Assembly: GCF_004000275.1 (NCBI RefSeq)
Contig: NZ_RCIP01000002.1
Coordinates: forward strand, 434,283 to 498,282
DNA from: Saccharospirillum alexandrii
GTDB lineage: Bacteria; Pseudomonadota; Gammaproteobacteria; Pseudomonadales; Natronospirillaceae
Length of the DNA: 64,000 nucleotides
Direction of reading: 5' to 3'
The position numbers were made by a program, and so were the translations under genes. This document shows positions 36,365 through 45,694 of the stretch, in pieces (within the stretch, counting starts at the first letter, position 1; each line of letters begins with the position of its first letter). The notes beneath the pieces are model-generated. The model was not told the DNA's origin, ran no database searches, and saw only the letters and a program-made list of their open reading frames with translations.

Positions 36365-37228
36365 CTACAAGCTATACATTAGTGACTCGGCCAAATTATG
36401 ACTGACGCCTGCAGTAAAACCTGTTTTATACAACCCTTCGTCACCGGTAAAAACTTTCACCGCGTCAATGTCATTTACCCCTTTACCTTCGATAAAACTG
36501 AAGTCATCCAATGGGATACTATAGCTTGCCTCACCCTCCAACGTAAGATTCTCTGGCCCCGTGATATACACACGCGCGATGAAGTCATCGTTCACATCAT
36601 AGAGCTGAATGGTGAGGTCATAAGCCCTGTCATCATTAATGCTGATGTCCATACTGATGTCGGTTGTGCTCACCGCTATAGAATTATAACCAACGATCGG
36701 CCTGCGTATGCCTTCGACGTAATCACCGCCGCTGGAGACCGGATAGTCGTCAGGGTGGACCAGGTAGGCACCCATTGGTACGGTCGCACCATCGATGCCT
36801 AACAGGTCGAATTCAACCTCATCAGACAAGCCGCCCTTATCGGTCAAGGTCAGTGAGTACCCCGTCATCAGCAGTTCTTTCCCGTTGCTACCCTCAGGCA
36901 CGTCATACAGTCCGAAATTGGCGTTGAACCCAGTTTGGCCATTGTGTTCATACAATCGCTCTGTTAAATCGATATCGTAACTTTGGCCGCCGGGAAATCG
37001 AACCGTTGCACTTTGTATATCCGAATAGCCATCTGGGTCATCGACAACTACGAATACTCTTAGATCCATCTCAATCTCATCATTAATGTCGAATGGCTCG
37101 ATGGTAACCGATGGATGTACCAATACTATCGAAGGGTCGCTATTGTCGCCTCCGCCGGAGGAATTACAGGCCACTAGCAAGGGAATACCGAAAACCAGGG
37201 TCGCCAGCGTTTGAATGGTTGATTTCAT
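36365..37228 (-). CDS. Secreted lipoprotein, unknown function
   Basis: 287 residues. The lipoprotein signal ends IPLLVAC, and AAGGA is 7 nt before the ATG. The mature part has beta-strand-rich sections (IEMDLRVFVVVDDPDGYSDI, TVRFPGGQSYDIDLTERLYE, VEFDLLGIDG) and a final beta-rich half that could be two immunoglobulin-like domains. No catalytic motif is seen. It could be a periplasmic or surface structural lipoprotein. Confidence 0.65.
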   Translation of the reverse strand: MKSTIQTLATLVFGIPLLVACNSSGGGDNSDPSIVLVHPSVTIEPFDINDEIEMDLRVFVVVDDPDGYSDIQSATVRFPGGQSYDIDLTERLYEHNGQTGFNANFGLYDVPEGSNGKELLMTGYSLTLTDKGGLSDEVEFDLLGIDGATVPMGAYLVHPDDYPVSSGGDYVEGIRRPIVGYNSIAVSTTDISMDISINDDRAYDLTIQLYDVNDDFIARVYITGPENLTLEGEASYSIPLDDFSFIEGKGVNDIDAVKVFTGDEGLYKTGFTAGVSHNLAESLMYSL

Positions 37229-37658
37229 TATTAGTCCTTGTTGTATTCAACTTTATTCAGACGCTAATGATGTAACCATGGTGATGCAAGAGTTTGACTG
37301 GCAATAAGCCAGATACCAACGAATCTGGTTCTATATGATAGTTGTTTGACGGTACTAACGGTCAGGATGACCGAGGGGTCAAAATATTGGCTGCCGGGTT
37401 TATGTAGCCCCATTGCCACATTGCCACATTGATTAACCAAAGCTACAAAAAGCCAACTAATCTAGGTGTCTGAAGATCTATGGAAACTTAATGTAAAAAT
37501 CATAATCCCTTTGATACTCCATTAGGATGGATGTCCACTTTGTGCCCCCACCCAAAACCAATTAACGAAGGCTATCAAAGCCCAACTCCTGATAGTTGCC
37601 TACCGTGGGTGTCTCAGCAAGCTACTAGCTTGGGTGCCTTGTTTGCCTGCTTGCACTT
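37229..37658. other. Gene-poor region with short repeats and eroded palindrome fragments
   Basis: About 430 bp with no supportable gene. It contains a short tandem CATTGCCACATTGCCACATT (~37411) and GTGGGTGTCTCAGCAAG / ACTAGCTTGGGTGCCTTGTTTGCC (~37604-37648), a degenerate end of the tail repeat. Confidence 0.5.
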
Positions 37659-38861
37659 CTAGCGTAAGCTTCCACAATGACCTTTCGCAGTCACGCCCTC
37701 CCCCCAATCTCCGCCCAGCGCATGCTCAACAAACCGCTGACCAATCAGTTCGTGCGCTTCCGGGCCAGGGTGCAATGCATCCGGCAATGGCCAGCGCTCA
37801 TGATCCCCTGGACCATAGAGCTGACAACCATCGAGATAGAACAAGTGACTGTCGGCTTTCATCCGTTCGCGCACTAAACCGGCTAGCTGAGTGCGGATCG
37901 ATTGCAGGGTCAGTTTACCGGCAGCACTGTCCTGCGGATTGCCCGTCGCCTGAAACCGAACCTTACCCTGGGCCAATGCCTGCAAATCGAACGCGCCGGG
38001 GCCGGGTGTGGTTTCGTGAATTGCGCAGTACAAGGGCGATATGACCAGCAAGGGCGTATCCGGTTGCCGATCCCGGATAGCATCAAGAAAACCCAGTACC
38101 GCCGGACCTAAGGCCCGGGCCCGCATCACATCGCTGTTCACCAGATTGATGCCCAGCTTCAGACTGATCAGGTCCGCCTTGGTTTGGGCAATCACCCGGG
38201 CCACGAATGGATCAAGCAAGGCACTGCCGCTGAAACCGAGATTAACCAGATTCAAATTCGCATGCATGGCCACCTGAGCCGGCCAGATGCCCGACGCACT
38301 GGCGGCATTGGAACCCTGACTGATGGAGCTGCCGTAATGCACCCAGGTGGGTCGGTTGGCGTCGGCCACCTTGTGTAATTCGGCATCGCTGCGTAGTTGG
38401 AACAGTTCCATGGTTTCGTAATACGGCAGCCAGATCTCGATCGTTTTGTCACCCTTGGGCAAGCCCGTAAAACGCAAGGTACTGATGCCGCCAGCTTGCT
38501 GGTGAGTTTGCCCACTTTGCATATCAAAACTGATCTGAGTGGCGCTGGATGGCACTGCCTGAACCAGGCATTGGCCGTTGATGCACAGATCGAATTGACC
38601 CGGGGGCCGCTGCGGAACGCCGACATAACCGTAGCGAGTAGCCCGGATATCCAACTCAAGCCAATTGGCACTGGTACGCAACGCTAACCGCACACCTGCC
38701 GGGTGAGATTCCGCCATGGCAAGACCAGGGTCGGAATAATAGTCACGTGCCCAGGCGGGAAGTCGATGCGGTACCAGAGCGTCGCCACGCTGTTCAACAT
38801 CGACAGCGCCCTTGATAAATACCGGCAGCACTGAGGTGACCCAATCAGAGGATGTTGTCAT
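37659..38861 (-). CDS. SGNH/GDSL-type hydrolase
   Basis: 400 residues from the ATG at 38861, which has GGAG upstream; the open frame extends further but is not protein-like. The N-terminal half is beta-rich (carbohydrate- or lipid-binding-like). The C-terminal SGNH domain shows VHYGSSISQGSNA (Ser nucleophile), LGFSGSALLDPF (Gly), KLGINL (Asn) and DALHPGPEAHELIG (Asp-His). No signal peptide is seen. It lies 31 nt downstream of a TetR gene on the same strand, probably one transcript. Substrate is unknown; esters or carbohydrates are likely for the family. Confidence 0.8.
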   Translation of the reverse strand: MTTSSDWVTSVLPVFIKGAVDVEQRGDALVPHRLPAWARDYYSDPGLAMAESHPAGVRLALRTSANWLELDIRATRYGYVGVPQRPPGQFDLCINGQCLVQAVPSSATQISFDMQSGQTHQQAGGISTLRFTGLPKGDKTIEIWLPYYETMELFQLRSDAELHKVADANRPTWVHYGSSISQGSNAASASGIWPAQVAMHANLNLVNLGFSGSALLDPFVARVIAQTKADLISLKLGINLVNSDVMRARALGPAVLGFLDAIRDRQPDTPLLVISPLYCAIHETTPGPGAFDLQALAQGKVRFQATGNPQDSAAGKLTLQSIRTQLAGLVRERMKADSHLFYLDGCQLYGPGDHERWPLPDALHPGPEAHELIGQRFVEHALGGDWGEGVTAKGHCGSLR

Positions 38862-38892
38862 CTTGGCTCCAAAGCGAGAATTAACAATAAGA

Positions 38893-39477
38893 TCAGACGG
38901 CGGCAGACGATGGCGGCCAATGACGCAGGCTAAGGTCGAGAACCGCCAAAGTACGTTCCCAGGATGCCTGGGCAGCAACGTCGCCGTGCGCAAAGCCACC
39001 GGCAGATTCGAGCGTGGTGTAACCCAGAAAGACGCTGCCCAAAAACCGAATGGCGTGCGTTTGTTCGGCGTCCGCCAAGCCATAGGCTCGCAACAACGCA
39101 CCCAGCATGCGCGACAGTTTGACACCGGAACTGGCGGCGGCGATTTCATCACTCAGTGGATAGCGCGCAGCAACAAAGCGGCCCGGATGGGCCTGACCGT
39201 AATGGCGGTAGGCGTTGGCGAGCGCAAACAGCGCATCCTTACCGGAGCGGCCGGCAATGGCTTCGCCAGCGCAATTGGCCAGCTCATCGAGCGCCAACAG
39301 CGCCAGGCGGACTTTCAGGTCTTCAGAGTTTTTCAGGTGGGAATAAAGACTGGCTACTTTGACATCGAAACGGCGGGCGAGCGCCGACAGCGTCACCTGT
39401 TCAAAACCCAGGTCATCGGCCATCTCGGCACCTGCCTGAATCAACTTTTGTGCTGTTAAACCTGCGCGACCGGCCAT
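38893..39477 (-). CDS. TetR-family regulator (WHG-domain type)
   Basis: 194 residues. The TetR_N HTH (ADDLGFEQVTLSALARRFDV, KVASLYSHLKNSEDLKVRLA) is followed by a C-terminal domain with a final WERTLAVLDLSLRHW, similar to the WHG/TetR_C_33 group. GAGGCGG precedes the ATG. It is immediately upstream of the SGNH hydrolase, suggesting autoregulation and control of that gene. Confidence 0.85.
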   Translation of the reverse strand: MAGRAGLTAQKLIQAGAEMADDLGFEQVTLSALARRFDVKVASLYSHLKNSEDLKVRLALLALDELANCAGEAIAGRSGKDALFALANAYRHYGQAHPGRFVAARYPLSDEIAAASSGVKLSRMLGALLRAYGLADAEQTHAIRFLGSVFLGYTTLESAGGFAHGDVAAQASWERTLAVLDLSLRHWPPSSAAV

Positions 39478-39682
39478 AACACCGCCTCTTGAATCAACAG
39501 GTGCGCAGAATATCCTAAAGGTATTAGGTTTTCAATTAATAGGTGTAGCTTTAGTCTGATTGCTTAGTGTTAGTATCCAGCTTGGCCATATCATTCAATA
39601 GATAGAAGCTATTAAAATAAAAATATCAATAGGCGGTTAATGTGGATGTCCGAGTTACCCTTGCCCCTCGTTATTAGCCGTG

Positions 39683-39712
39683 TTGACTTTCGCTTAATAT
39701 ACTGGCTATATA
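39683..39712 (+). promoter_or_regulatory. Predicted sigma70 promoter of the zinc-ribbon gene
   Basis: TTGACT (39683-39688) and TATATA (39707-39712) are separated by 18 nt, ~100 nt upstream of the ATG at 39814. The -10 element overlaps the left arm and start of the large palindrome 39696-39753. Confidence 0.6.
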
Positions 39713-39753
39713 TACATGCCTGTATTTATATACAGCTCTGAAGCCAGTATATT
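39696..39753. promoter_or_regulatory. Nested palindrome over the promoter, probable operator
   Basis: Outer arms AATATACTGGCT (39696-39707) and AGCCAGTATATT (39742-39753) are perfect 12-bp inverted repeats. A second, inner pair CTGTAT/ATACAG (39720-39735) lies at the centre. The structure covers the spacer/-10 and transcription start area, a typical place for a repressor operator. Confidence 0.6.
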
Positions 39754-39813
39754 TCAGTCTTGCTATATAGATATAACGACTTAACAACTCTGATTTTTAC
39801 CAAGGGAATATCC

Positions 39814-40896
39814 ATGGAAACAGCTATGCTTGCTATTGATAAAATGTATTCAGAATTAGATAACGAATCGGTAACTGCTGAAGTTATTGATGGGTATATC
39901 TGTACTATGAGTATGAATATGTTGAAGTTCAATAAGAGAAAAGAGCATATCCTTGAGTTGGCAACTTACCGGTACGATTATTGGCAAGAACTAATCAGGA
40001 ACGCAAGTCTTTTGTTTTGGTTAACAGGTGAAGGTCGTGGATGGGCAGTATATTTGCCAACCCAAGATTGTGGTTACACTAGAATTTATCGTTTTAAACC
40101 AAACAAGCACCAAGATATATACAGAGATTTTCCATGGGATGTAGGTGAGTGGAGAAAGATAAAAAATGAATCTGTATTAATGAGCATTTTGGATTGTACT
40201 GAATACACTACAGCTTTTACTAATTGGAAAAAGCACATATTGGAAGTCAATAAAATACCATCAGAGCTTGCAGAAGGTAGGATAAGCAACACATCTGTTG
40301 AAAAAGTCATGATAATAACAAAAGGAAATGGTTGTGCTGTCTGCGGTAAGAAGAGTGAACATCACGCTTCAACTACAATGTCTTCCTTCACTACCGCAAT
40401 GTTGTCAATATCCTTATGCGAAGAGCATAAAAGAGAAGCTGAAGGACATCCTTGTGTACTTGATTTTTTTGCAAGCCTGTTTCTCTTAAAATTAGATCTT
40501 CCTGAGTTAATTAAATTGGATTATATTCCAGATGAACTAGTAGGGCTTTTTACAGAATTAATAGCCTCACATTTAGAAGCAGAGACCACAACTAAAAATA
40601 AAATGAATGACCGATGGAATATCAAGATATTTTTGAAAGATGGCTGGTATTGGATATTACGTTTGAAAAAACTGTCCAATTATGCATACCTACTTTACGA
40701 CCCTTCAGGAAACCAAATACATAGAATTGACTCAGCAAATCATCACCCTCACGTTCCATTTGGGCCGAGCCATCAACACTTTAATCTCGAAACAGAGCAA
40801 GAAGCCATACGACCAAGCTTTACCTATGGAGCGCCAATATTAGACTTCCCCTTACTGAAAGCATGTAAGAGGTATTATTCTTCTCTAAATAATTGA
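39814..40896 (+). CDS. Unknown protein with a zinc-ribbon-like Cys/His cluster
   Basis: 360 residues from the ATG at 39814 (AAGGGA upstream). The AT-rich codon use is different from the genes on its left. A likely zinc site is CAVCGKKSEHH ... LCEEHK (~171-213). The C-terminal ~90 residues include a WYWILRLKK, YAYLLYDPSGNQIHRIDSAN, HHPHVPFGPSHQHFNL pattern; the His-rich closing motif is reminiscent of small toxin-like families but I cannot name one. Upstream is an unusual palindromic promoter. It lies on the opposite strand to the other island genes. Confidence 0.6.
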   Translation: METAMLAIDKMYSELDNESVTAEVIDGYICTMSMNMLKFNKRKEHILELATYRYDYWQELIRNASLLFWLTGEGRGWAVYLPTQDCGYTRIYRFKPNKHQDIYRDFPWDVGEWRKIKNESVLMSILDCTEYTTAFTNWKKHILEVNKIPSELAEGRISNTSVEKVMIITKGNGCAVCGKKSEHHASTTMSSFTTAMLSISLCEEHKREAEGHPCVLDFFASLFLLKLDLPELIKLDYIPDELVGLFTELIASHLEAETTTKNKMNDRWNIKIFLKDGWYWILRLKKLSNYAYLLYDPSGNQIHRIDSANHHPHVPFGPSHQHFNLETEQEAIRPSFTYGAPILDFPLLKACKRYYSSLNN

Positions 40897-40963
40897 TGTT
40901 AAAGTTACTAACGAAACCTTGTCGCAGGGCTATTTGAAAAGCCAAGAAAACTAAGAAGCTAAC

Positions 40964-40999
40964 GAGACACCCACCCCTACTTCCTTAATATGGGTGTCC
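40964..40999. repeat. Dispersed GACACCCATC-type palindrome, copy 5 (degenerate)
   Basis: GAGACACCCACCCCTACTTC ... TTAATATGGGTGTCC keeps the outer arms; the inner TTACA/TGTAA pair is lost. It sits 68 nt after the zinc-ribbon gene and directly before a transposase-tail copy. Confidence 0.6.
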
Positions 41000-41009
41000 C
41001 AACTGACCC

Positions 41010-41172
41010 TAGGTTTTCCTGAGGTTTTCTTATGTCTAAAAACCATGGTTTTGGGCTAAACACTCCGATTTTCCGGTCACGGACCGTCTTCGCCATTCAC
41101 CGCTAAATGCCTTTTCACTTCCGGGACCAAAATCCCTTTCAAAGTTCACTAGCTTGGGTGTCCTGTTTACCT
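41010..41172 (+). repeat. Transposase-tail repeat, nearly full copy
   Basis: CTAAAAACCATGGTTTTGGG, AACACTCCGATTTTCCGG, ACCGTCTTCGCCATTCACCG and TAGCTTGGGTGTCCTGTTTACC match the tail after the transposase (34030-34216). It ends 13 nt before the stop of the large gene at 41185. Confidence 0.85.
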
Positions 41173-41184
41173 CGCGGTTTAGCT

Positions 41185-44100
41185 TCATGACTCCGCTTCG
41201 TCAATTCGAGCATTCATCACGACGTCTGTATAAATACTTGAAAACAATTCACTTTCACGAGAACCATCAACAAACGCCATTTGAATTATTTCGTACAGTT
41301 TTGATGATTGGCTGGGCCCCTTAGACACCATTAATTCAGATATTTTCCTTAAAAGCATTTCCATACTGTATTCAAATCCATATTCTACAGTACACCTAGT
41401 AGCGAGCCTCAGTAGTTTGGAATGTGGCAGCGAATAGTTTTGCATCGGGCTATACCCAATTTTTTTTGTATTAGCACACGTTACTACAAACCATCTCGTA
41501 ATAAATTCAAGCCGACTCATACTTCCAACCTGAATCATGAATAGATCGAGCAATGGTCTTAACTTATCAATATCGATATCACCAAGTGTCTCATTCAACA
41601 ATTCTGAAAAGAGAACACAGAGATGTCGGCAGGCATCCTCGTCATCCATGCGTTCTATGTATGACAAAAAGACCTTGTAGAATTCCGATTTTGATAAGAG
41701 CAATTGCTCTTTTGAATAATTGTACTTGTATGCTGACATGATCAATTCATCAAAGCTGATCGGCACTCCCTCTATTCCCAAGTCACACAATCGTTCTTTG
41801 AATTCCATTTTTTTCTTAATCGTTAGCTCTCCAGTAGTTTGAAGTATATCCATCAAACCTGAACTAGATATAGAGTGATGACCAGCACTTTCGATGTATT
41901 TAGATAGATAAAGATCGTCAGAGCACAGTATTGTATGTCTTTCCCTTTCCAACAACCTGCAATATGAATCGACAATCTGATTACTCTCGTCACTTGTTTT
42001 AAGAATACGGATATTGCTGAAGTATTTTTTTAATACACGCAAAATTTTACGAGGTATCGATGAATATACCGATCCCATCGTAAGATGGGAGCTATAAGAA
42101 TACAACTGATACGTTTCAAATCGCAAAGTAATTCTATCCATCTTAGACAGTACAAAATCTAAGTAATCGGTTTCGGCCAAAACCAACAACACTGTCTCAT
42201 CGAACACTACTTCTAAATTCCTGATTGACCGTTCTTCTTCGCCAAATGATGGTTTGATGTATTCATCCGATAAAAAATCAGGCAGCGCTCCCCCATTGTA
42301 GTAAAGTCTATATTCAGGGCGTGAAACTGCGAAAAGCTTTTGAAAAAACCATGAACCAAAAATATCTGGTACATCATTCAAAAATATATGTAGCATTGCA
42401 TAGGGGACGGGTAATGCTCTCCTCCTAATTTGATTTCGATATTTCTCCCTTAAACTTTGCTGTTTCGAAGAAATACCTGTAAGGCTTTGCAATATCTGGA
42501 AGACCTGTGCGCCACCTACTCCTTTTGGAAAAGTAGCACGTTTTATAACCGTTGGTTCAGGAAAGTTGTTAAAATACTCCTCAAATCGGGTCCTAACCTC
42601 TTCAATAAAATCACTTTGAAAAGCTTCAAAGTACCTGGAAAAAATCAAAAATAGGTATAAGAACTTCCCCTCCTGAGCTTCATTATTTCTATCGACTAGA
42701 CCACCATATTTGCTCAGTGCAGCCTTCAACTTAATCGAAGGGTTCTCGTCAGCAGCATATATATACATTAACCCTTCGTATACTTTTAACTTTTTATCTT
42801 TTGGGGAGTGCTCCAACATCCCTTCCAGCTTTTTTTCCGCTTCCTCATAAAACCCTAATTTGACACATAGGTTTACGTAGTTTTCGGCCCTTTGGACAGA
42901 ATGAAAATCACTCGTCACCTCACCGTCGAGGATTTCCATTGCGCTGCCGCTATCTCCGATTTCATGTAAAGCAGATGCTTTAAGCAAACACCAAAGTGGA
43001 TCCAATTCATATCGACTCTGAACATCCTCACATAAACTTAGCAAGTCTTTCCACCTTTGAAGATTTGCATAAGACATTGCTAGCTTTAATGACTCGTCTG
43101 AAAACAACTCTCTGTGAACTTGTATATCTGCAGCCAATTCAGGGATTTTCTCCACAAACTCCGAATCCCCTGGATCCAAATCATTTAGCAGTTGCTGTGC
43201 TATGCTACTAGGCCTTTCTAACTCAACATACTCATCATAAAGTCGCTGAATATAGTCAGCAGTTTGATCAGGGTGATTTTTACAGCCACGCAGATATTCA
43301 TAAGTTGATATTAGCTCGCGACTACGCTCCGTTCCCTCTAAGTCATTTAGATATTCAGTTTCTTTTTTCTGTTCAAGTAGAATTTCTGCAGAATCTGCAG
43401 CCAGACAAAAAATAACATCATAATTTTGAGGCTTTTCTGATTTTAACTGTGATTTATACTTATCTACCAAATCTATTACAGCACGATTTTGATCCAAGTT
43501 GTATTTTGCATTAATTAGGTACGAAATCAGCTCGGAATCTAGCTCATCAACACTTTCCACATAATCTACAACTTCGCCATAACGCCTTTTATTGATTAAC
43601 AAAGGGCAAATCGCGGATACAACTAATTTAGCGCCTGGCCTTCCTGAGAGAATTTCTTCGAAAACCTCTATCAACTCGTCATCATCATGATAAAAACTAT
43701 AAATTGCAACAGCCAAATCAAGAATCACATAGATATTAAATGGATACCCACACTGCTTTGCAAGCTTAAATGCTTCCCTTGTATGGCGGTAAGCGATTTC
43801 GAGTTTGTCGTAGTCATACTCTCTTCTCCCTCTCGCTGGAATTACTGTGTCATTAGTTCCTTTCTCTTCTGTTGTTATTCCATCATTAAAAAACTGCCTA
43901 GCAGCCATACAATGAAATAGTATTTTTTGCTTGTCATTTAGCTTATTTAGTTTAGCCTTCCGCACTTCCTGATAGAAACGTTCCCGGTCACCAGCGATTG
44001 TAAATAACAGCAACCAATCTATTACTGAACCATCATTTCTATATTCGCCTAATAGCACTTCCGCTGAAGAGAAATCACCCATCAATACATAGCACCTTGC

Positions 44101-45093
44101 TTTTAAGGATGCTTCCCTTTTTCCATCTACATTTATTTCACTGATGATTTCTGTCAGCTTTTGCTTATCATCAAAATCGATGGTTTTTAGAATTGATTCA
44201 AAGTATGCACAATTGTACCTGCTGGTATGCATTTTTTCTCTTGCCAAACTTGCGTACTCTAGTGCTTTTTCATACTTTCCTCGCAATATTGCCACATTGC
44301 ATTTTTGGTAGTATAGCTCTGCAGCTTCGTGATCGGTCAGGTTATCATTCCCTTCTAGCTCATCTAGGATACCCTCTGCCTTTACAACTCTATTTGATTC
44401 GATATCTATCTCTATTTGCTCTAACCTCCCAGAATTGTGTTCTCTGGGGTTATTAACCCATGGCGCACCACTGTTATCTTTTAAAGTATCAAAATACACA
44501 GGCCGCTCTTTAAACGCTTCTGCAGTCTTATTTAAGTCTCCAACAGGATTATCCGAACCTTCTTCAAAAACGCGTTTTATTCGATTCAGAGGGTCTCTCT
44601 TCTGAAGTCTATCTAAAAAGTACGGCAAAATATCTAGCTCATGGTGAACTACACTTTCGACAGGCACCCTAACTGTTATTTTATCTTGACCTGCCTTAAC
44701 ATTCTTAGTCAGGTCTTCCAGAAAAGCTTCGTCCAGCCACCTATAGCAGACAGGCGCCTCTTTTGCAGTCATATCATTTGACAAATCAACCAACGCAACC
44801 ATAACAATCGTTTCTTGTTGCTTATAGTAGTTAATTGTCTTTACGTCAAAAGAGTACGATATTTCCTCCCCATTGCCGACAAACCTAGGACTAGTAGTAC
44901 CTTTAAGTTGGAGGAAAAAAGATCCTAATACATAATTATTTTCATCTTTTAATTGAATTAAGTAGTCAATACCATAATCTGAATCTCCATCGAGCGGCTG
45001 CTCTATCCATGAAAGTGGAATACTGGCGCAAAATGCTCTTCCCGCCAACTTGCCAATGGTCTGGCTTTCTTCTTCTTTGGGTAACCTAGTCAT
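41185..45093 (-). CDS. Large DUF4365-TPR-PIN-like protein (candidate dual-nuclease defence protein)
   Basis: 1302 residues from the ATG at 45093 (GGGGTGG upstream; an ATG 8 codons earlier is an alternative). Domains: residues ~5-160 match DUF4365, a PD-(D/E)XK-like nuclease fold, with D43 in DSDYGIDYLIQL and the QLK motif (Q62, K64) in SFFLQLKG. Residues ~235-790 are a long array of TPR-like helical pairs (for example KYEKALEYASLAREKM, FYEEAEKKLEGMLEHSPKD). Residues ~960-1120 resemble the PIN-like domain at the end of TPR-PIN proteins: VVFDETVLLVLAETDYLDFV (D965), TILCSDDLYLSKYIE (D1059/D1060), SSSGLMDILQTTGELTIKKK and a final VPISFDEL. It has no signal peptide or membrane segment. The AT-rich codon use and flanking tail repeats suggest acquired DNA. 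Function is inferred. Confidence 0.7.
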   Translation of the reverse strand: MTRLPKEEESQTIGKLAGRAFCASIPLSWIEQPLDGDSDYGIDYLIQLKDENNYVLGSFFLQLKGTTSPRFVGNGEEISYSFDVKTINYYKQQETIVMVALVDLSNDMTAKEAPVCYRWLDEAFLEDLTKNVKAGQDKITVRVPVESVVHHELDILPYFLDRLQKRDPLNRIKRVFEEGSDNPVGDLNKTAEAFKERPVYFDTLKDNSGAPWVNNPREHNSGRLEQIEIDIESNRVVKAEGILDELEGNDNLTDHEAAELYYQKCNVAILRGKYEKALEYASLAREKMHTSRYNCAYFESILKTIDFDDKQKLTEIISEINVDGKREASLKARCYVLMGDFSSAEVLLGEYRNDGSVIDWLLLFTIAGDRERFYQEVRKAKLNKLNDKQKILFHCMAARQFFNDGITTEEKGTNDTVIPARGRREYDYDKLEIAYRHTREAFKLAKQCGYPFNIYVILDLAVAIYSFYHDDDELIEVFEEILSGRPGAKLVVSAICPLLINKRRYGEVVDYVESVDELDSELISYLINAKYNLDQNRAVIDLVDKYKSQLKSEKPQNYDVIFCLAADSAEILLEQKKETEYLNDLEGTERSRELISTYEYLRGCKNHPDQTADYIQRLYDEYVELERPSSIAQQLLNDLDPGDSEFVEKIPELAADIQVHRELFSDESLKLAMSYANLQRWKDLLSLCEDVQSRYELDPLWCLLKASALHEIGDSGSAMEILDGEVTSDFHSVQRAENYVNLCVKLGFYEEAEKKLEGMLEHSPKDKKLKVYEGLMYIYAADENPSIKLKAALSKYGGLVDRNNEAQEGKFLYLFLIFSRYFEAFQSDFIEEVRTRFEEYFNNFPEPTVIKRATFPKGVGGAQVFQILQSLTGISSKQQSLREKYRNQIRRRALPVPYAMLHIFLNDVPDIFGSWFFQKLFAVSRPEYRLYYNGGALPDFLSDEYIKPSFGEEERSIRNLEVVFDETVLLVLAETDYLDFVLSKMDRITLRFETYQLYSYSSHLTMGSVYSSIPRKILRVLKKYFSNIRILKTSDESNQIVDSYCRLLERERHTILCSDDLYLSKYIESAGHHSISSSGLMDILQTTGELTIKKKMEFKERLCDLGIEGVPISFDELIMSAYKYNYSKEQLLLSKSEFYKVFLSYIERMDDEDACRHLCVLFSELLNETLGDIDIDKLRPLLDLFMIQVGSMSRLEFITRWFVVTCANTKKIGYSPMQNYSLPHSKLLRLATRCTVEYGFEYSMEMLLRKISELMVSKGPSQSSKLYEIIQMAFVDGSRESELFSSIYTDVVMNARIDEAES

Positions 45094-45645
45094 TATATCC
45101 ACCCCTCTGGCAAGCATATTTTGCGTTTACCTACCAAAGTATCAGAATGTAACGGGCAGACCAATACCACATACATCATCAGTATCATGCACCTCTAACT
45201 AGTTTTCTCAATACCTCATTGAACGCAAAGGTGTTCTTGATTATCGGGTATAGCAGTCTTTTTGAAATGCATACTACCGCTTGCAAGAAAGTCCACAACA
45301 GTTGACAATCGAAATAGATACGCTGTTATTAGGTCTATCATTGAGTGGTAAGCCATCTAGGAACCACTCACATCATACCCTTGGTTTGATATTTCACTTA
45401 ATATGCATTCTATTGGACACGGTTTCGTATAATAAATACAATTGGATTGAAAGGGAGGTCAGCTAGTAGACTCGGCGCTTTCCTCCGCCAAGAATGTGGA
45501 TATTTTATTAATAGAAGCAATAAAGAATAAAATTAGATGGATGTGAGCTACATATCAGTTCCTAGTGTGCGTTTTTTTGTCAAGTCATTAGGTACTGATG
45601 AGAGGCCTGTGGGTGGTCGTTTGAACATGAGGGGCAAGCTAACAG
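45094..45645. other. AT-rich intergenic region
   Basis: About 550 bp upstream of the large gene, with its promoter presumably in 45100-45250. I see no supported gene; the one short plus-strand frame (45281-45466) has no ribosome site or homology. Confidence 0.4.
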
Positions 45646-45684
45646 GACACCCATCGCAGTTACAAACTGTAACGATGGGTGTCT
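45646..45684. repeat. Dispersed GACACCCATC-type palindrome, copy 6 (best-conserved)
   Basis: GGACACCCATCGCAGTTACA then AACTGTAACGATGGGTGTC. The outer 10-bp arms and inner GTTACA/TGTAAC 6-bp arms both pair, making a bulged hairpin of ~39 nt. It immediately precedes a transposase 3'-end remnant. Confidence 0.9.
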
Positions 45685-45694
45685 AAACAGCCTG

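Noticed and set aside
24351-45684. Possible CRISPR array made of the GACACCCATC palindromes
   Set aside because: Copies are irregularly spaced over 20 kb, are internally palindromic with no spacers, and no cas genes are present.
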